Source: Ramazzottius varieornatus
Lineage: Eukaryota; Tardigrada; Eutardigrada; Parachela; Ramazzottiidae
Assembly: GCA_001949185.1 (NCBI GenBank)
Contig: BDGG01000006.1
Coordinates: 974,827-1,038,826, forward strand
DNA: 64,000 nucleotides
Direction: 5' to 3'
The position numbers were made by a program, and so were the translations under genes. The notes under the pieces were generated by a model. It was not told where the DNA came from. It was given only the letters and a program-made list of their open reading frames with translations, and made no database searches. Shown piece after piece: positions 1 to 12,000 of this stretch (positions within the stretch are counted from its first letter, which is position 1; each line of letters begins with the position of its first letter).

Positions 1-605
1 GATTTCTGAACTAAACAACTGGAATGATTTTTTAGCAAAATGATTTAATGGTTATCTGATTGCCCTACATTTTTAACTTGAACAAATTTATTTGAATTTG
101 ATAACTTTCCGTGATATCTTTTTGTCACCAAGTCTTCTTGTTTTCTGCCCGAGTTTGCCTCGTGGTACGGAGTGTGGGATAGTCCTCTGACTTCCTGTCT
201 TTTATTTGTTTGGCAACTACAGTACCATTTTTCCTGAAATTGAAATCGTGGAACCATCAAAACTGTTGCTCCATCTGCGATCTTGGCCGCCAGAGGTCCG
301 TAGCAGTTCAGCCTTCAGGTTCAGGGTAGGGTTCTTACCCCGCAGAGCCTTTTTTGCTGTATGACCACGCAGTAGCATCTTAGAACATGCTTCGTTGAAA
401 GTCGCCTAGAAAAAACTGCTCTTTTTTTTTAATTACTATGTACCTTCTTCGACACTTTACGAATACTATTACTCTATCGCGCGTGTTATGTTATGAAGCT
501 CTCGTTTTTTACCAGTTGTTTTCCTCGCTTTTTTGAGTCTTTTCTTCTCACGAATTGTGTTGATCTAACTACTTTGTATTGATAATTTTTACTTGGTTTG
601 TTTAG
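1..605. other. Noncoding stretch upstream of the first visible CPSF6 exon
   Basis: This stretch probably lies in an intron of CPSF6, because the first visible coding exon begins in the middle of the RRM at an AG acceptor (604-605) in phase 0. No segment here encodes the expected start of the RRM (the G-N-L-T-W strand). The open frames present are short and lack family signals. Nothing else is supported. Confidence 0.5.
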
Positions 606-3268
606 TGGACGACAGAGGGCGACCTGCAAGAGCTGGTGGAAGGTTGCGGCATCCACGACCTTTTCGAGATTCGCATCCACGAAAATCGTTCCAATGGACA
701 GTCTAAAGGTTTTGCCATGATCACCGTCGGGTCCGAAGCTTCGTCACAATACCTTCAAGCCGAACTACCCAAAAAGTACGTCCAAAGAAAAGTTTCTAAC
801 ATCGGCAAATGAACTGGGCGTTCTCTTTACCTCAAGTGGTGCACGTCCTCGTTGTAATGGGCCTAGGGTGTGCGCCACGTGGTAAAACGATCATGTACAA
901 GTCATATCTGCCGATGTCTCATCTACTTTTTTGTTTCCGCCCTCTGAACTTTTCGATCCAGCTGTCAAAATGTTCGGTCGCTTATTCTTATTCGTTTTTG
1001 CGTGCTTATAAGTGCTCTATTTCAGTGAGTAAAACAAGGTTCTCCCACTCGTTTATTAGGGCTGGTATCAACTTCCGGTCCGTAATCCGACTTCAATTTC
1101 CGTTCTAATGATAATTTTAATTCCTCTTTTCCAGGTCGATGCACGATCAGAGTCCCATCTGTGTCCCCTTCAGTCGCCAAGCACTCCAGACCTTCGACGC
1201 ACAAGCCAGGAAGAATGAGAGCGGAAGTGGGCGCGGTGGCCCAGGTGGCGGAGATGTGAATGGCGGAGGTCTTGGTCGCGGACCTGGGATGATGCGCGAC
1301 GGACCAGGCGGCATGCCCAACCGCGGAGGGATGATCAACGGTATGCAGAACGGCGCTGGACCGATGCGCGTTCCTATGCCCGGCATGGGCGGCATGGCTG
1401 CCATGCGAGCTGGCTTCCCCCGAATGCCGATGCCTGGGATGCCCGGGATGCCCAGGTTCCCGCCTGGCATGCTCCCTCCCGGCATGATGCGACCGGGAAT
1501 GGGTATGATGGGTCGACCTCCGTTCCCCGGCATGGTAAGAAGGGACGAATTTAGCGAAAAATATCTTTGTCGAACTACCAGCTGTCCTCGTAAAATCTGA
1601 AATGAAATATCTCGAAATTGAAAATGCATCTCAGGACTCAGGCAAACAAACTCGAAAAGATCGTCTCTTCAAGTTGCGCATGCTCTGAGTGTTATTGGCT
1701 GAGAGCGTGCGCCACTTTGAAACTCAGCAGATCGTTCCTCCGAGTGGCACAGGCTCTCCACCAGTAGAACCGGAGATGTGCGCCAGTTGGGAATGGGATT
1801 TGAGTGGCGTACGCTTTTATCCAGGGACACCGGCGACGTGCGCCACCTGGGATAATAATACTGTCCAGTTTGTCGCCGAGTTTTTGAATACGTTTTGATC
1901 TGGCGGCCGAAATGTTTATGTTTCGGAAATCTGTTCGACAAATCATCTCTGGAGCAGGACTGATGTTTTCTCGTAGATGAGACCAGATCGTCCGATGGGG
2001 ATGGGTGGCGAGTGGCCAGATGCGTCTGGTGGTGGAGCTTTTGGGTTCCCCGGTGCGGCAGCCATGGCGCGGATGCAAGGCATGGCTGCAGCTGGCTTAC
2101 CTGCTCCCCACGTCAACCCGGCCTTCTTTGCTGGTCAACTTGCTCAGCAGTCTGTCGGAAACTCAGAGTAAGTAGGGTTAACAATGGTAGTTTTAGGGGG
2201 TGTTTTTTCGACCACCAATGTGACCTGTGACGTTCACTATCAAATTTGACCAAATACCTTTTCTAGTAATTTTTCGGACAGAGCCAGCGAGATGGGAGGT
2301 TCAGCTGTGGCTGTGTCAACACTTTTGCCTGGTTCGGAAGAGTTCGAAACGTTGGTGGGGCAAATGAAGCAAGTGGCCAGTAATGCCATAGCCAAGGCCG
2401 TCTCGGACGCTCGCAACGGTACAGAACCGAGATTTCCTTCATCTATCTGGACCGTATACATCTGTGGATGTGTTGGTGATTGTGTTGCATTTTCAGATCC
2501 GGCCGGAGCAGCAGAAAAGCTGGATAGTGCGCTGCTGACGATCCGGGCTTCGAAGGTGGCCGACGATGAGCGAGTACAGAAGGAAATTCGAAGACTGGAA
2601 GAGACTGTCAGTGACTTGGGCGATTCCAAAGACATTGGGTCAGTAAGACCGTAGTGAACAATTAGTGCTTAGCAGATGGTGTGACGAGGTGATGTTGTAG
2701 ACTGTGGATTTTTTAAGTTCTTGTCCTAACGCAACTGTAGAACAATACTGATAAGTTTGCAAGTATTCTTTTACAGTTGAACAATATTTGAAAATACGGA
2801 ATTTATCTTCCAACTGTAAAATTCTAGAACGATTTACTGTTCAGAAACGTATTTTGAAACAGTGAATCGTCTACAGTAGACACTTTTAAAGATGCATTTC
2901 TTGAGTTCACGTGGAAAAAGTTTGGGAGTAAGCCGAGTGTTGAACAGCGTCGAACTTGTCTTTTTCTTTGCAGACGTAACGGTGATCGCGACCGTTCGAG
3001 AGATCGTTCACGAGACCGCGATCGAGACCGAGATTCGCGTCGAGATCGTGACAGGAGAGACCGCAGCCGGTACGTGATTTCCTTTTCCTGAATCCTCATT
3101 AATGTTTCATTTAGCTAGTAAACTAAATTTCCGTGTAGGAGTCGCGACCGTAGGCGTCATAGCAGCCGTGATCGTGAACGGGATCGTAGCCGAGAGCGAA
3201 GACGCGAACGGGATCGCGAGCGAGACAGCGACCGTGACAGGGACCGCGATCGACGTCGCCGCAGCTGA
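606..3268 (+). CDS. CPSF6: Cleavage and polyadenylation specificity factor subunit 6 (CPSF6), 3' part
   Basis: Exons are 606-775, 1135-1534, 1977-2167, 2267-2418, 2497-2638, 2974-3069 and 3139-3268; phases agree throughout and give 426 residues from mid-RRM to the stop. CPSF6 pairs with CPSF5/NUDT21 in nuclear cleavage factor I, which binds UGUA sites and guides poly(A) site choice. Visible evidence: the second half of the RRM (NGQSKGFAM, GSEASS), then the FDAQARK segment like the human FEMQSRK, a Gly/Pro/Met-rich middle, the conserved APHVNPAFF motif, a helical segment like human AISRAVSDA, and a C-terminal RS/RD-rich domain that in the family binds transportin-3. The N-terminal exons lie outside the window. 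The middle is richer in Met-Pro-Gly repeats than the vertebrate proline-rich region. Introns 776-1134 and 1535-1976 carry hairpin repeats. Confidence 0.93.
802..895. repeat. Palindromic intronic hairpin (CPSF6 intron)
   Basis: Single hairpin with arms CAAGTGGTGCACG / GTGCGCCACGTGG in the intron 776-1134. Confidence 0.75.
1635..1880. repeat. Triple hairpin array (CPSF6 intron)
   Basis: Three inner hairpins with different loops lie inside one pair of outer arms (GGCAAACAAACTCG ... CAGTTTGTCGCCGAG). Confidence 0.8.
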
Positions 3269-3442
3269 ACACACAGAAGAAATTTCCCTCACATTACCCC
3301 CGAGAAATTTTACCTGCTCGCTATACATTTCTCTCTTTGTCGAAGAACCACTTTTTCCATATTTCTCTGTAGTATAAACTGAACCTGCTTTTGGGCTCTG
3401 GGTATTATTTTTTATCACTGGAAGAGATACGTGTCGTATTTG

Positions 3443-3610
3443 GGACGTCGGCGAATGAACCGTTGCCCAATTAGCGCATGCTTTCAGCCAGTGGCACTGA
3501 CAACATGCGCCACTTGAAAGGAAACAGTCAAGCGCGTCATGACTGTGTTTTTCCCAAGTGGCACACTTTCTCCGTCAACAGGACCGAACAGTCGCCTTGG
3601 GGAAAGTGAT
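3443..3610. repeat. Two hairpins, intergenic
   Basis: One of only two clusters outside introns. The second hairpin is eroded (AAGTGGCACACTTTC / GTCGCCTTGG). Confidence 0.65.
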
Positions 3611-3806
3611 CTGGGTGAAATTATTTTCCTTTGCCGTATCTATCCGACAGAGATTGAGTCACATGACTCTTGTTTGTCCTTCTCGCCTCCTCACGCTATC
3701 TAAAGGCTGTAATGGCTTCTTGGCAGAAATTACTTGTGTAGGTCTTCCGCTGAGACTAACAGCAATCATTACTCGTCGTTTCCTATGGTGGAGGAAGGTC
3801 GAAGCT

Positions 3807-3814
3807 TGACGTCA
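3807..3814. promoter_or_regulatory. TGACGTCA palindrome (CRE/ATF-type site)
   Basis: A perfect 8-bp CRE-type palindrome in intergenic DNA about 1.25 kb upstream of the glucose transporter start. bZIP factors of the CREB/ATF group bind this sequence in animals; use here is inferred. Confidence 0.4.
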
Positions 3815-4734
3815 GCGGGTAATCAAAAAGTTGTTGCGTAAGATTTCCGCTTATGGCGACAAATTTGATATTCGCTATCCACGTTGTACTACTTTGCCGT
3901 GCACGAGTGCTGTCCTCATTCGTCACTGACAAGGGAGACAGTCTTTATAGATGGCCTGCAACAGTAAGTAGCCTTGATAGTCTGAAGTGTTTCAACCTCG
4001 TAAATCATGATGTCATGGACATGGCAGTAAAAATCGTCAAAAATGTCAGAAATTTCACCAGCCGCAAAGGGCGTTCACCGAGGTTGGTTCGCTGTAGGCG
4101 GAGTTCTTTTAACAGAGAAAACCGCGGACAGGCCGCGAAGTACCGGTGCGCCAGATTTATTGAGTATCAGCACTACTCGTCAAGTCGCGCAGTGCGTCAA
4201 ACCGCGATGATGTCAGGCGAGTGTAAATTTGTCGAATCGCTGCAAGATTTGATACCAAGTCCTTACCAAGGCAAGAATCGAAGTTTCTGGAATGGACTGT
4301 CATTTCGATCGATGGAGGAATCCATGATCCATTCTCTTAACTGCACGACGGCCTGTCCCCATTATTCCATAGCCGCGATGATCGATAAGAAGGCGGTGAA
4401 CTCGAGTGAAGATTCATTCTTGAGCATTGCGCGAGCGACCTTCATTTCGGCGAAGCTCTTCCTAAGCAACGTTTCCGTCATCCAAACATTATACGTTGAC
4501 GCACGAGAAGAAACTATTGCTTTGATATACGCCTGACCCTGGTTCCGGGTTTTTTCTCCTGTAGTAATCTCGTGCACAACCATCTTGTTCATCTTGTAAT
4601 ACCAGAAAACTGTAGCTTGGCGGAAGAGCCAGTTTCTCCGTGATGAGTTGAACAAGCTCCGCCTGACGGCGAATTTATCGAAATTTAGTATTGGTCCTTT
4701 AAGGGCGCGTGTGTTGGGAAGGAGGAGTTACCAC

Positions 4735-4742
4735 TGACGTCA
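4735..4742. promoter_or_regulatory. TGACGTCA palindrome upstream of the glucose transporter
   Basis: A perfect CRE-type palindrome about 320 bp before the predicted ATG at 5063. It is one of eleven perfect copies seen in the window. Confidence 0.45.
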
Positions 4743-5062
4743 TTCGTCAGTGCAGGAAGTAGTTTTATAAAGAGCACAGCGGAATTTTACCACAGCGCAT
4801 TCTTCGTGTATCTTTGATAGCTGACTGAGTGATAATCTGACGAGTTGATCAACGTTAGCCGTGGCTAAATTTGTACCTTCCAGCCATCTTGTTCTGTGTG
4901 CCAAGGGTGTTGTGCACAACTTGACGTCTGGCGAAGTGGAACAACAAGTCGCGGAATAAAAGGGAGCAATTAACGCGCGAGCTGACCGGAAGTCGCTTTC
5001 TGGCCTACTTTCTTCTTGCAAATGAATCCCGGACAGTAGCTGCTGATAGCTCATAAACAAGA

Positions 5063-8000
5063 ATGAAGGTATGTTTGTGCGTGTGAGTCTATTTGACAGT
5101 CAAGTTTTACGGCGCTGATAAGATAGGCCGGGACTGCCCTATGCGATTCAGGATTGCGAACGACTTTGATTGTTGATTGACAGGGTGTTGTCATTATGGT
5201 TGCAGGAGGGAGTCACGAAACCCTTGGCGCTGGCCATCTTTGCAGCGGCCTTTGGGTCATCCTTACTCTTCGGATGGAATATCGGAGTCATCAACCAACC
5301 CCAAAATGTACGCCGTAGAGGTTTGGGAATTGATGCTGACCGCTAAATTTTATCCACCACCGCCTAAAATAAGATTGTTTTCGCAAGTGACGCATGTTGT
5401 CAGTGACATGGGCTGCTGCCGTGCGCCACTTGGGAAAATGATCTCATTCCTTTCATTCCTCAAGTTGCGCACATTTCCACTGTGGTTGGTTAGGACAGTG
5501 CGCCAAGATGATGTGGTCGACTGCGTTTGTCGAGCTCCCGTTTATCGTATTTTTGGGCGTTATTTTCCCAAGGAATATTTTTGTAATCTTTTTTGATTTT
5601 GAGCGAACGTGTGTCAATGTTGGGGGCAGCTCGTGTGTGTTTGTAGGTCATGGGACATTGGATCCGCGATGTGAAATGCAAGCGGTTGATGGATGCGGAT
5701 GCTCCTCGAGATGACACGTACGAAAAATGGTGCGATAAGAGGCCGGTAGAGAACGACACCATAAAGATGTATCCCCCTGACCAGGCACCCAAGAACGAGA
5801 TTGATCCTGGCTTCGGGGATGTCGCTCCGAATCCAGACCTCAACGCACTATGGTCCTTCATCGTGGCCATTTTCGCCATTGGCGGCCTCATCGGCGCCTT
5901 GGCTTCCGGCTGGCTGGTTACTAAATACGGCAGGTAAGTTCCTGTATTTTTCACAGTTACTGTCAAAAGTAATAAGCTAAAAAGTATTCTTTGCAAATTT
6001 GAAACCACAGTTAGGAGAATATCATGTAACAAGGCTGGCCTGCATTCAGAAGCTCATTTCCCTCACCTGCATACATGCAGGCGTCTATATCAATTGGCCC
6101 GGAAGTATGTAGGTTTGTGAAAGTGTCTGATTGGCTTTGCGGCTGGTTCGTCGCACACCTGCATACAATGGGCTGTATGTGCAGACTGCCTGTCACGTAT
6201 GCATGTGCGTGTCGCTCTTATTTTGTTCGCTGATCTTCCAGCTCATGTTTCCATTGCAGGAAAGGTACGTTGATGATGAACACAGGCTTGGGCCTGATCG
6301 CCGTGGCATTGCTGGCTTTCCCGTACCTGGCCAGGTCCTACGAGATGCTCTTCGTTGGGCGTTTCCTGATGGGTGTCAACTGCGGCATCAACTCGGGTAT
6401 CCCGGCCATGTACTTCTCGGAGATCTCCCCTCTTCACCTTCGCGGTGCCATCGGTTCACTCCATCAGCTCTTCATCACCATCGGCATCTTCCTCTCTAGC
6501 ATCTTCGGCCTGTATCCCATCCTGGGATCGGAGGACTTGTGGCCGGTGCTCTTCGCTTTGGCCGTAGTTCCCATTATCGTCCAACTGATGACGCTGCCCC
6601 TCGTGCCGGAAAGCCCCAAGTATCTCTACTTGGATAAAGGAGACGAAGCAGCCGCCCAACGAGGTAAGGAATAATTGGCAATAATAATTGGAATAATTGC
6701 TTTCTCCATTGGCGCACGTTCTCAGTGTGATTAGTTGAAAATGTGCGCCGCTTGCAAAAACGATTCTGACAAGTTTTCCCAAGTGGCGCACTCCTCTGTT
6801 GTTTTTGGGTGAAAGCGGGTGTCACTCAGAGGGACCGTCTTCTGGAGTTTGCTTCCATTATTTTGGTTACAAAATAACTCGCACGACCATTTTTATTGAA
6901 ACTGTTTTTCAGACAATCGAATGGTTTTCAAATGATAAAATTATTGAGATTTTGTTTTTCAGCCCTGGCCAAGTTTCGCGGAACCGAGGATAACCATGAG
7001 GAAATGGCCGAAATGAAGAAGGAAAGTGATCAGATCAAGAGCGAACCCAAAGTGACCATCCGCGATGTCTTCACCAACAAGTTCCTCCGAAAGGTGACCA
7101 TCATTGCCATCTTGCTGATGGTCATGCAACAGTTTTCCGGCATCAACGCGGTACGATTCAAGATCTCAAGACTCTGCTACTTTCATCTCGCGGTTTTACA
7201 GGCGCTTTATCCATTCCTCTTACAGATCATGTTTTACTCAACCAGGATCTTCAACAGCTGCGGCTTGACTGCCGAGGCCGCTTCGTACGCTACCATCGGT
7301 CTGAACGCCGTCAACGTGGCCATGACTCTAGTATCGGTGGTGTTGGTGGAGAAAGCAGGGCGCAAAACCTTGCTGTTGGTAGGCTTCATCGGCATGGGCG
7401 CCAGCATGGTCCTCTTGGCCGTCTTCATGTTGCAAACGGTAAAGTTTCGCTCTCGAGAGCCACCATTGAATGAAAACTTAGATGGACAGACTCGACGACA
7501 TCGTTTCCCAAGTAGCGCATTCCCTAGCCAGTAACAAGAGAGAGGTGCGCCACTTGAGGAATACTCCTGTCGGGTTTCTTTTCCAAGTGGCGCACGCTTT
7601 CAGTGTTGTTGTCCGGAAGCGTGCGCCACTTGTTAAGGTTATTCTGTCGAGTTGGGTTGCCGACCTTTCAAGTACCCGTATTGCGGTTCAAGCTCAGCCG
7701 CCGATCAGATTCCAATCATCAACTTGATACTTCCGAACAAGGATGTTTCAGCATGATTGTTGTCGTTATAGGGCGCGGGTAAAGTCAGCGAGACAGAGCC
7801 GATTGTGGAGAACCCGCGCAAAGTTTGGGCGGCTCCCCTCAGTGCAGTCATGGTGTTCCTCGGTGTAATTTTCTTCGCCACTGGACCGGGTAAACTACAT
7901 CGTTAATCTCTACCCCGAATTTCGCAGAACACCGAGGGAAAATAAAGTCATTTGATCGTGGTTTTATGATGACAGGATCCGTGCCGTGGTTCATGATATC

Positions 8001-8511
8001 CGAGATGGTGCCGCAGTCATCCCGCGGTATCGCCACAAGCTTGGCTGTCGGTACCAACTGGCTCTGCACTTTCATCGTTGGCCAAGCTTTCCCACCCTTA
8101 CAGGTACGGGTGAACGAAGTTTCGCCATATTGGAAACCAAATTGTGAAAATAGAAATAGCAAAATTTATTTTCGTTCAAACTGAGACCTCGACAAACAAA
8201 GACGACAAGATCGCTTTCCCAAGTAGCGTGGGCTTCCAGCTAATAATACCAAAAACGCGCGCCACTTGCTGGAATCTTGTCGAGTTGGGTTACCGAGCTT
8301 CCAAATATGGTCGAGCTTTTTCCCTTCACGTTTGATTTGACTATTTGCTCTTGAGATGCAAATGGTTTTGCAGGAAGCGTTGAAGGAGAACGTCTTCTTC
8401 GTCTTTGCGAGCATCCTGGCTTTATCGGCACTCTACACATGGAAATTCGTACCGGAAACCAAAGGCAAGACGCTGGAGCAAGTTCGAGCCGAACTTCAGC
8501 AGACCCTATAG
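5063..8511 (+). CDS. Class I-type facilitative glucose transporter (SLC2A/GLUT family)
   Basis: Nine exons: 5063-5068, 5206-5307, 5647-5933, 6260-6663, 6963-7150, 7226-7438, 7772-7889, 7976-8103 and 8374-8511, giving 527 residues. The first exon encodes only Met-Lys before a GTATGT donor. The product is a 12-helix MFS sugar uniporter of the plasma membrane. Diagnostic motifs: FGWNIGVIN in helix 1, a GRK-type loop after helix 2 (YGRKGT), PESPKYL at the end of helix 6, QQFSGINA in helix 7, EKAGRK in the helix 8-9 loop, VPWFMISE in helix 10 and PETKGKTLEQ after helix 12. The first extracellular loop (about residues 37-105) is much longer and more charged than in mammalian GLUT1-4, accounting for the extra length. 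Introns 2, 4, 6 and 8 carry hairpin repeats. The exact SLC2A member cannot be fixed. Confidence 0.94.
5372..5540. repeat. Double hairpin (GLUT intron 2)
   Basis: Two hairpins ending in a TTTGTCGAGCTCCCG outer arm; the left outer arm is eroded. Confidence 0.75.
6701..6800. repeat. Hairpins (GLUT intron 4)
   Basis: One full hairpin (GGCGCACGTTCTCAG ... GTGCGCCGCTTG) and the left arm of a second (CCCAAGTGGCGCAC). Confidence 0.7.
7482..7664. repeat. Double hairpin (GLUT intron 6)
   Basis: Two hairpins between outer arms GGACAGACTCGACGAC and CTGTCGAGTTGGG; the second retains perfect GTGGCGCACGCTT / AAGCGTGCGCCAC arms. Confidence 0.8.
8186..8302. repeat. Hairpin (GLUT intron 8)
   Basis: Single hairpin with outer arms CTCGACAAACAAAGACGAC / CTTGTCGAGTTGGG. 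Confidence 0.75.
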
Positions 8512-9051
8512 GACTCGCGCAAAAGAAGATACTGCGCCGAGAACGTCCACACTCGCTTTTTGTTTTTTATCCCAGACTGCTTTTCTGAAGATGGACCCCA
8601 GTTTTTGTGTTACCTACCTGTCCTGTGGCCCGGAAATCTCTGGGTTCTCCTACTCTAGAGTCTAGACTCTCCTTTCGAAAAATTACTCAACTCCGTTTTG
8701 AACAACTCTCCTTCCTGTGTTACCTGTTCACTTAGTCCGCCAATACCAAATACTTGTTAGCGCATTTCGAAACACCGTCTTGGAAAGCTGACCCAAAATA
8801 ACTCTTTTATCTTCTTGTTATCCGTCTCTGTATTTTATTTCTTGTATTTTACTGAGCTACTAGATTATACCGCATAAAGCTCAGCCTCTCTTACAAACCA
8901 GCATTTAAAAGCCATACAAAAAGCGCGAGGCGAAAAAAATCAAACCAACCCTGAAGTTGCTCGAGGAGCTCAAAAAGCATTTCCGGACAATCCATCTAAA
9001 ATTACGAATCTATTCTGCTCGAAAACATTCTCACACAGCTGTTCCCCGTGC
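8512..9051. other. Convergent 3' intergenic region (GLUT / GMPS)
   Basis: This interval separates the two convergent stop codons. On the minus strand an AATAAA hexamer (plus 8834-8839) lies about 215 bases after the GMPS stop and is a reasonable polyadenylation signal for that gene. No coding potential is seen. Confidence 0.5.
8834..8839 (-). terminator. Candidate polyadenylation signal of GMP synthase
   Basis: AATAAA on the minus strand about 215 nt downstream of the GMPS stop codon. It is assigned by position and consensus only. Confidence 0.45.
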
Positions 9052-12000
9052 TCATTCCCACTCTGTCGTACCAGGAGGCTTACAGGTCAAGTCGTATAAC
9101 ACTCTTGAAACACCTCCGACTTCTGCCACGGATTGCGCCATCTTGATGACGACCTGTAACACAAGAAAACATAATTGTATGGTGAGCCGGGCGATTCAGA
9201 AGTCCACAGTACTTTGCCGGGGTGCACGCGCGGAGAAACTCCATGCGCGGTGAAATACTTTCTCCGCGCATCCACCCGCGGACTATGACGAGAGTTTCAC
9301 CGCGGGTGTACGCGCGGAGAAACTAGTTTTTCCGCGCATCCATGCGCGGTTTATAATGCACTTCATTGACCCAATGACGCGGAACATTTCGGAACGCACA
9401 GGATCGTTATCTCAAGTGGCGCACGTCGGTAGTAATACTGGCTGGAAGCATGCTCCAACTGGAACAACGATCTTATTACTCTCCCAAATAGCGCAGGTTG
9501 TCCGTGTTGCTGGCTGGAAACGTGCACCACTTGAGAACATGTTTTATGCGTTTCATTTGACGGCCTCCCATTCACTTCGGCCACTTTATTCAGCTTCGTC
9601 AAGTTACTTTACATGTTATACGAACCTCTTCAGGTAGATCCTGACCGGGTATGGCAGCTTTGCCGGTCATGAAGTCATTTGAAATGAAGGGCCGAAGGAC
9701 GACGGAATGCTTGCGGCCAGGGTACTGCGGGTCGACCGTGTCGACATCAAACTCGACCGGGATGAGGATGACGGGCATCTGGGCAATCTTCCTGTAGCAT
9801 CCACTGTCCCACAGAACCTGAAGAAACAACTCGCCATGAAGTGGACAGTTATCAGTATTCAAGGTTGAATGAATAAACAATATATACCTGCTGTGCAATG
9901 GCGTCGACCTCTTGAATTTTGGTAACCACATGGAAGGGTGTCAGCGTGGTCTCGGTAATAAATTCCACCTCGTAGATGATGCGAGGCCCGAATGCGTAGG
10001 CCACTCGACTGATGCTCTGACAAATGCGTGGAATCAACTCGGCTAGCCTGAAGAGTACTAACCAGGGGATTCTGGAGGACTCGTCGGTCGACAGAGCGGC
10101 CACGTGCTTGAAAGACCGACCATCACCCTGCATTGAAATCACAGCGCATTATAAAACTTAGAAAAAAACACTGGGTGTTGTAAATCTCCAGCAGGATACT
10201 CTTCTATCAAGAAGAAAAAACAAATCATTTCTACGTTGAATAATAAGAGCCAGCAGTAACTGCGTCGATGGCAAATGAGCTCAATCACATCACATTTCCA
10301 AGTGGCGCATGCTCTCGGCCACTAACTACGAGAGCTTGCACAACTTAAAATAACGAAATGCGTGTAATTATTTACCGACGTCTCAATTGTGGCAATATTC
10401 TACGCGGCATAAAATTAGCAGTTGATGGAGCAGGACTAACCTGGACACCGACAGAGCGGATAGGAAGAACATGACCGGCAATCTTGTGCTCCCTGGTGGC
10501 AGCCTCTAGAAAGGTAATTTCTTCGGGCGTCAGGCTTTGCTTCACGCTCTCATGCAGCACAGAAAGCTACAAAAAAAACACCTCATTAACCATCTCTTCG
10601 TCCATCGCGGTCAAACCGGATACATTTAAGATTGTGGAAGTAGAAATGGAAGGGAAGAAATGGCTTACATGCCAAACCGGGTCGCTGAATGAGCAGATGA
10701 TCCTGAGTAATATCACAGTGCGGTCGTAGTCGCGGGCCTTGTAGGGCTCGCTGGCGCAGATGACGCGGACAGCCAGGCCCGGACCGGGAAAGGGATGGCG
10801 GTACACCATCTCTTCCGGCAGACCTAAGTCCATCCCTAGTTTCCTCACTTCGTCCTTGTGGAAATCTTTCAGAGGTTCGATCACTAAACCCTGCAAATAC
10901 AAGTTGATATTTGATCAAAAGCCAGTAATTCACTTCGCAACCGCCAACGCCATAACAGTAAATCAATTCTACCTTGTCTCGAAGAAGTCTGACAAAGTTT
11001 GTGTCGTTGTGGTGCGTTTTGATGGCATCGGCTTTGTGACTGGCAATCTTTGAAGCACTTTCAATCAGGTCCGGCCGAAGAGTACCTAAAATTTTGAATA
11101 CATAGTTTTTGCAAATACCATTCAAAAACATCGCAGACAAAGGACACTACAAACGTCGTGATTTTCCAGTCTTCAGACGTACATCACTCACATGGGAGAG
11201 AACATTGTACCAGAACAATGACGGAGCATCGAGCGCCAGCGCAAACGTCTTTGCGCTACTGTTATGAGGCTTCGGTAAAAGGGAATATCGTACCTTGACA
11301 CAGTAGAACGTCCGTCATGTCGAGTTTCAGTTCGTCTTTGAGGACATGGTTGGCCAGCTCCATGAAGGTGTCTCCGATGATCTTCCTTTTTTCTTCCGGG
11401 TCGATGGTCTCGGACAAGGTTGGCGACATGACCGAAACGTACTCGGCTCCGTCGTCCTCTTCTGGTCTCCGACGCCTGGCGTAGTGAAAGCGCTCGCTGT
11501 AGTTCCTATCTGCAAACAAGAAACCTTTCTGTTACACCTGAAGAGTAGGAATGTGATTACGCGAGGGGGACTTTCGACTTTCAACTTACGTATCACATTC
11601 AGTCCAAGCTTGGACAAATTTTTCACCACTTCCTGCGACTCATTCTTCCGCATGAAACCATTGTCGATGTGAAGGACAATCAGCTTGTCTTTGGGCACTA
11701 CTTTCGACAGCAGGGCAGCACAAACGGTGCTGTCAACGCCACCGCTGGCTAAAAGCTGCAGTAAAGAAATGCGATCTATGTATTGCCAAAGACTGAGTGA
11801 TTTTAACAGAAGCTCGACAAGATCGCTTTCCCAAGTGGCGCACTCTATCGGCATTGCTGGCTGGAAGCGTGCACCACTTGGAAAAGCGGTCATCTGATTT
11901 TTCCAAGCGACGCATAGTTTCGGTTTAAGCGGCCATGAACATGCGCCACTTGAAAAATAATCTTATTGAGTTCGTTCGTCGAGCTCCAGTTTGCTCGCAT

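Larger units (their letters stand above)
3269..5062. other. Intergenic region between CPSF6 and the glucose transporter
   Basis: This region holds the 3' end of CPSF6, one cluster of palindromic hairpins (3443-3610) and the 5' flank of the glucose transporter with two perfect TGACGTCA palindromes. A 227-codon open frame at 3853-4536 has no recognisable domain and unremarkable composition; I do not call it a gene. Confidence 0.5.

Noticed and set aside
1147-1629. 160-codon frame antisense to CPSF6
   Set aside because: It is the complement of the low-complexity Gly/Met/Pro-rich exon and open only because of that composition.
3853-4536. 227-codon open frame between CPSF6 and the glucose transporter
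   Set aside because: No recognisable domain, no splice context, and the composition looks like random open sequence; a gene cannot be claimed.
5490-6032. 180-codon frame antisense to GLUT exon 3
   Set aside because: Shadow of the coding exon; the sense strand has the family motifs and splice sites.
9599-9931. GMPS ending in [10 protein letters not shown] just after exon 12
   Set aside because: This drops the invariant C-terminal PPGTTEWE, which is found in phase in a further exon at 9153-9052.
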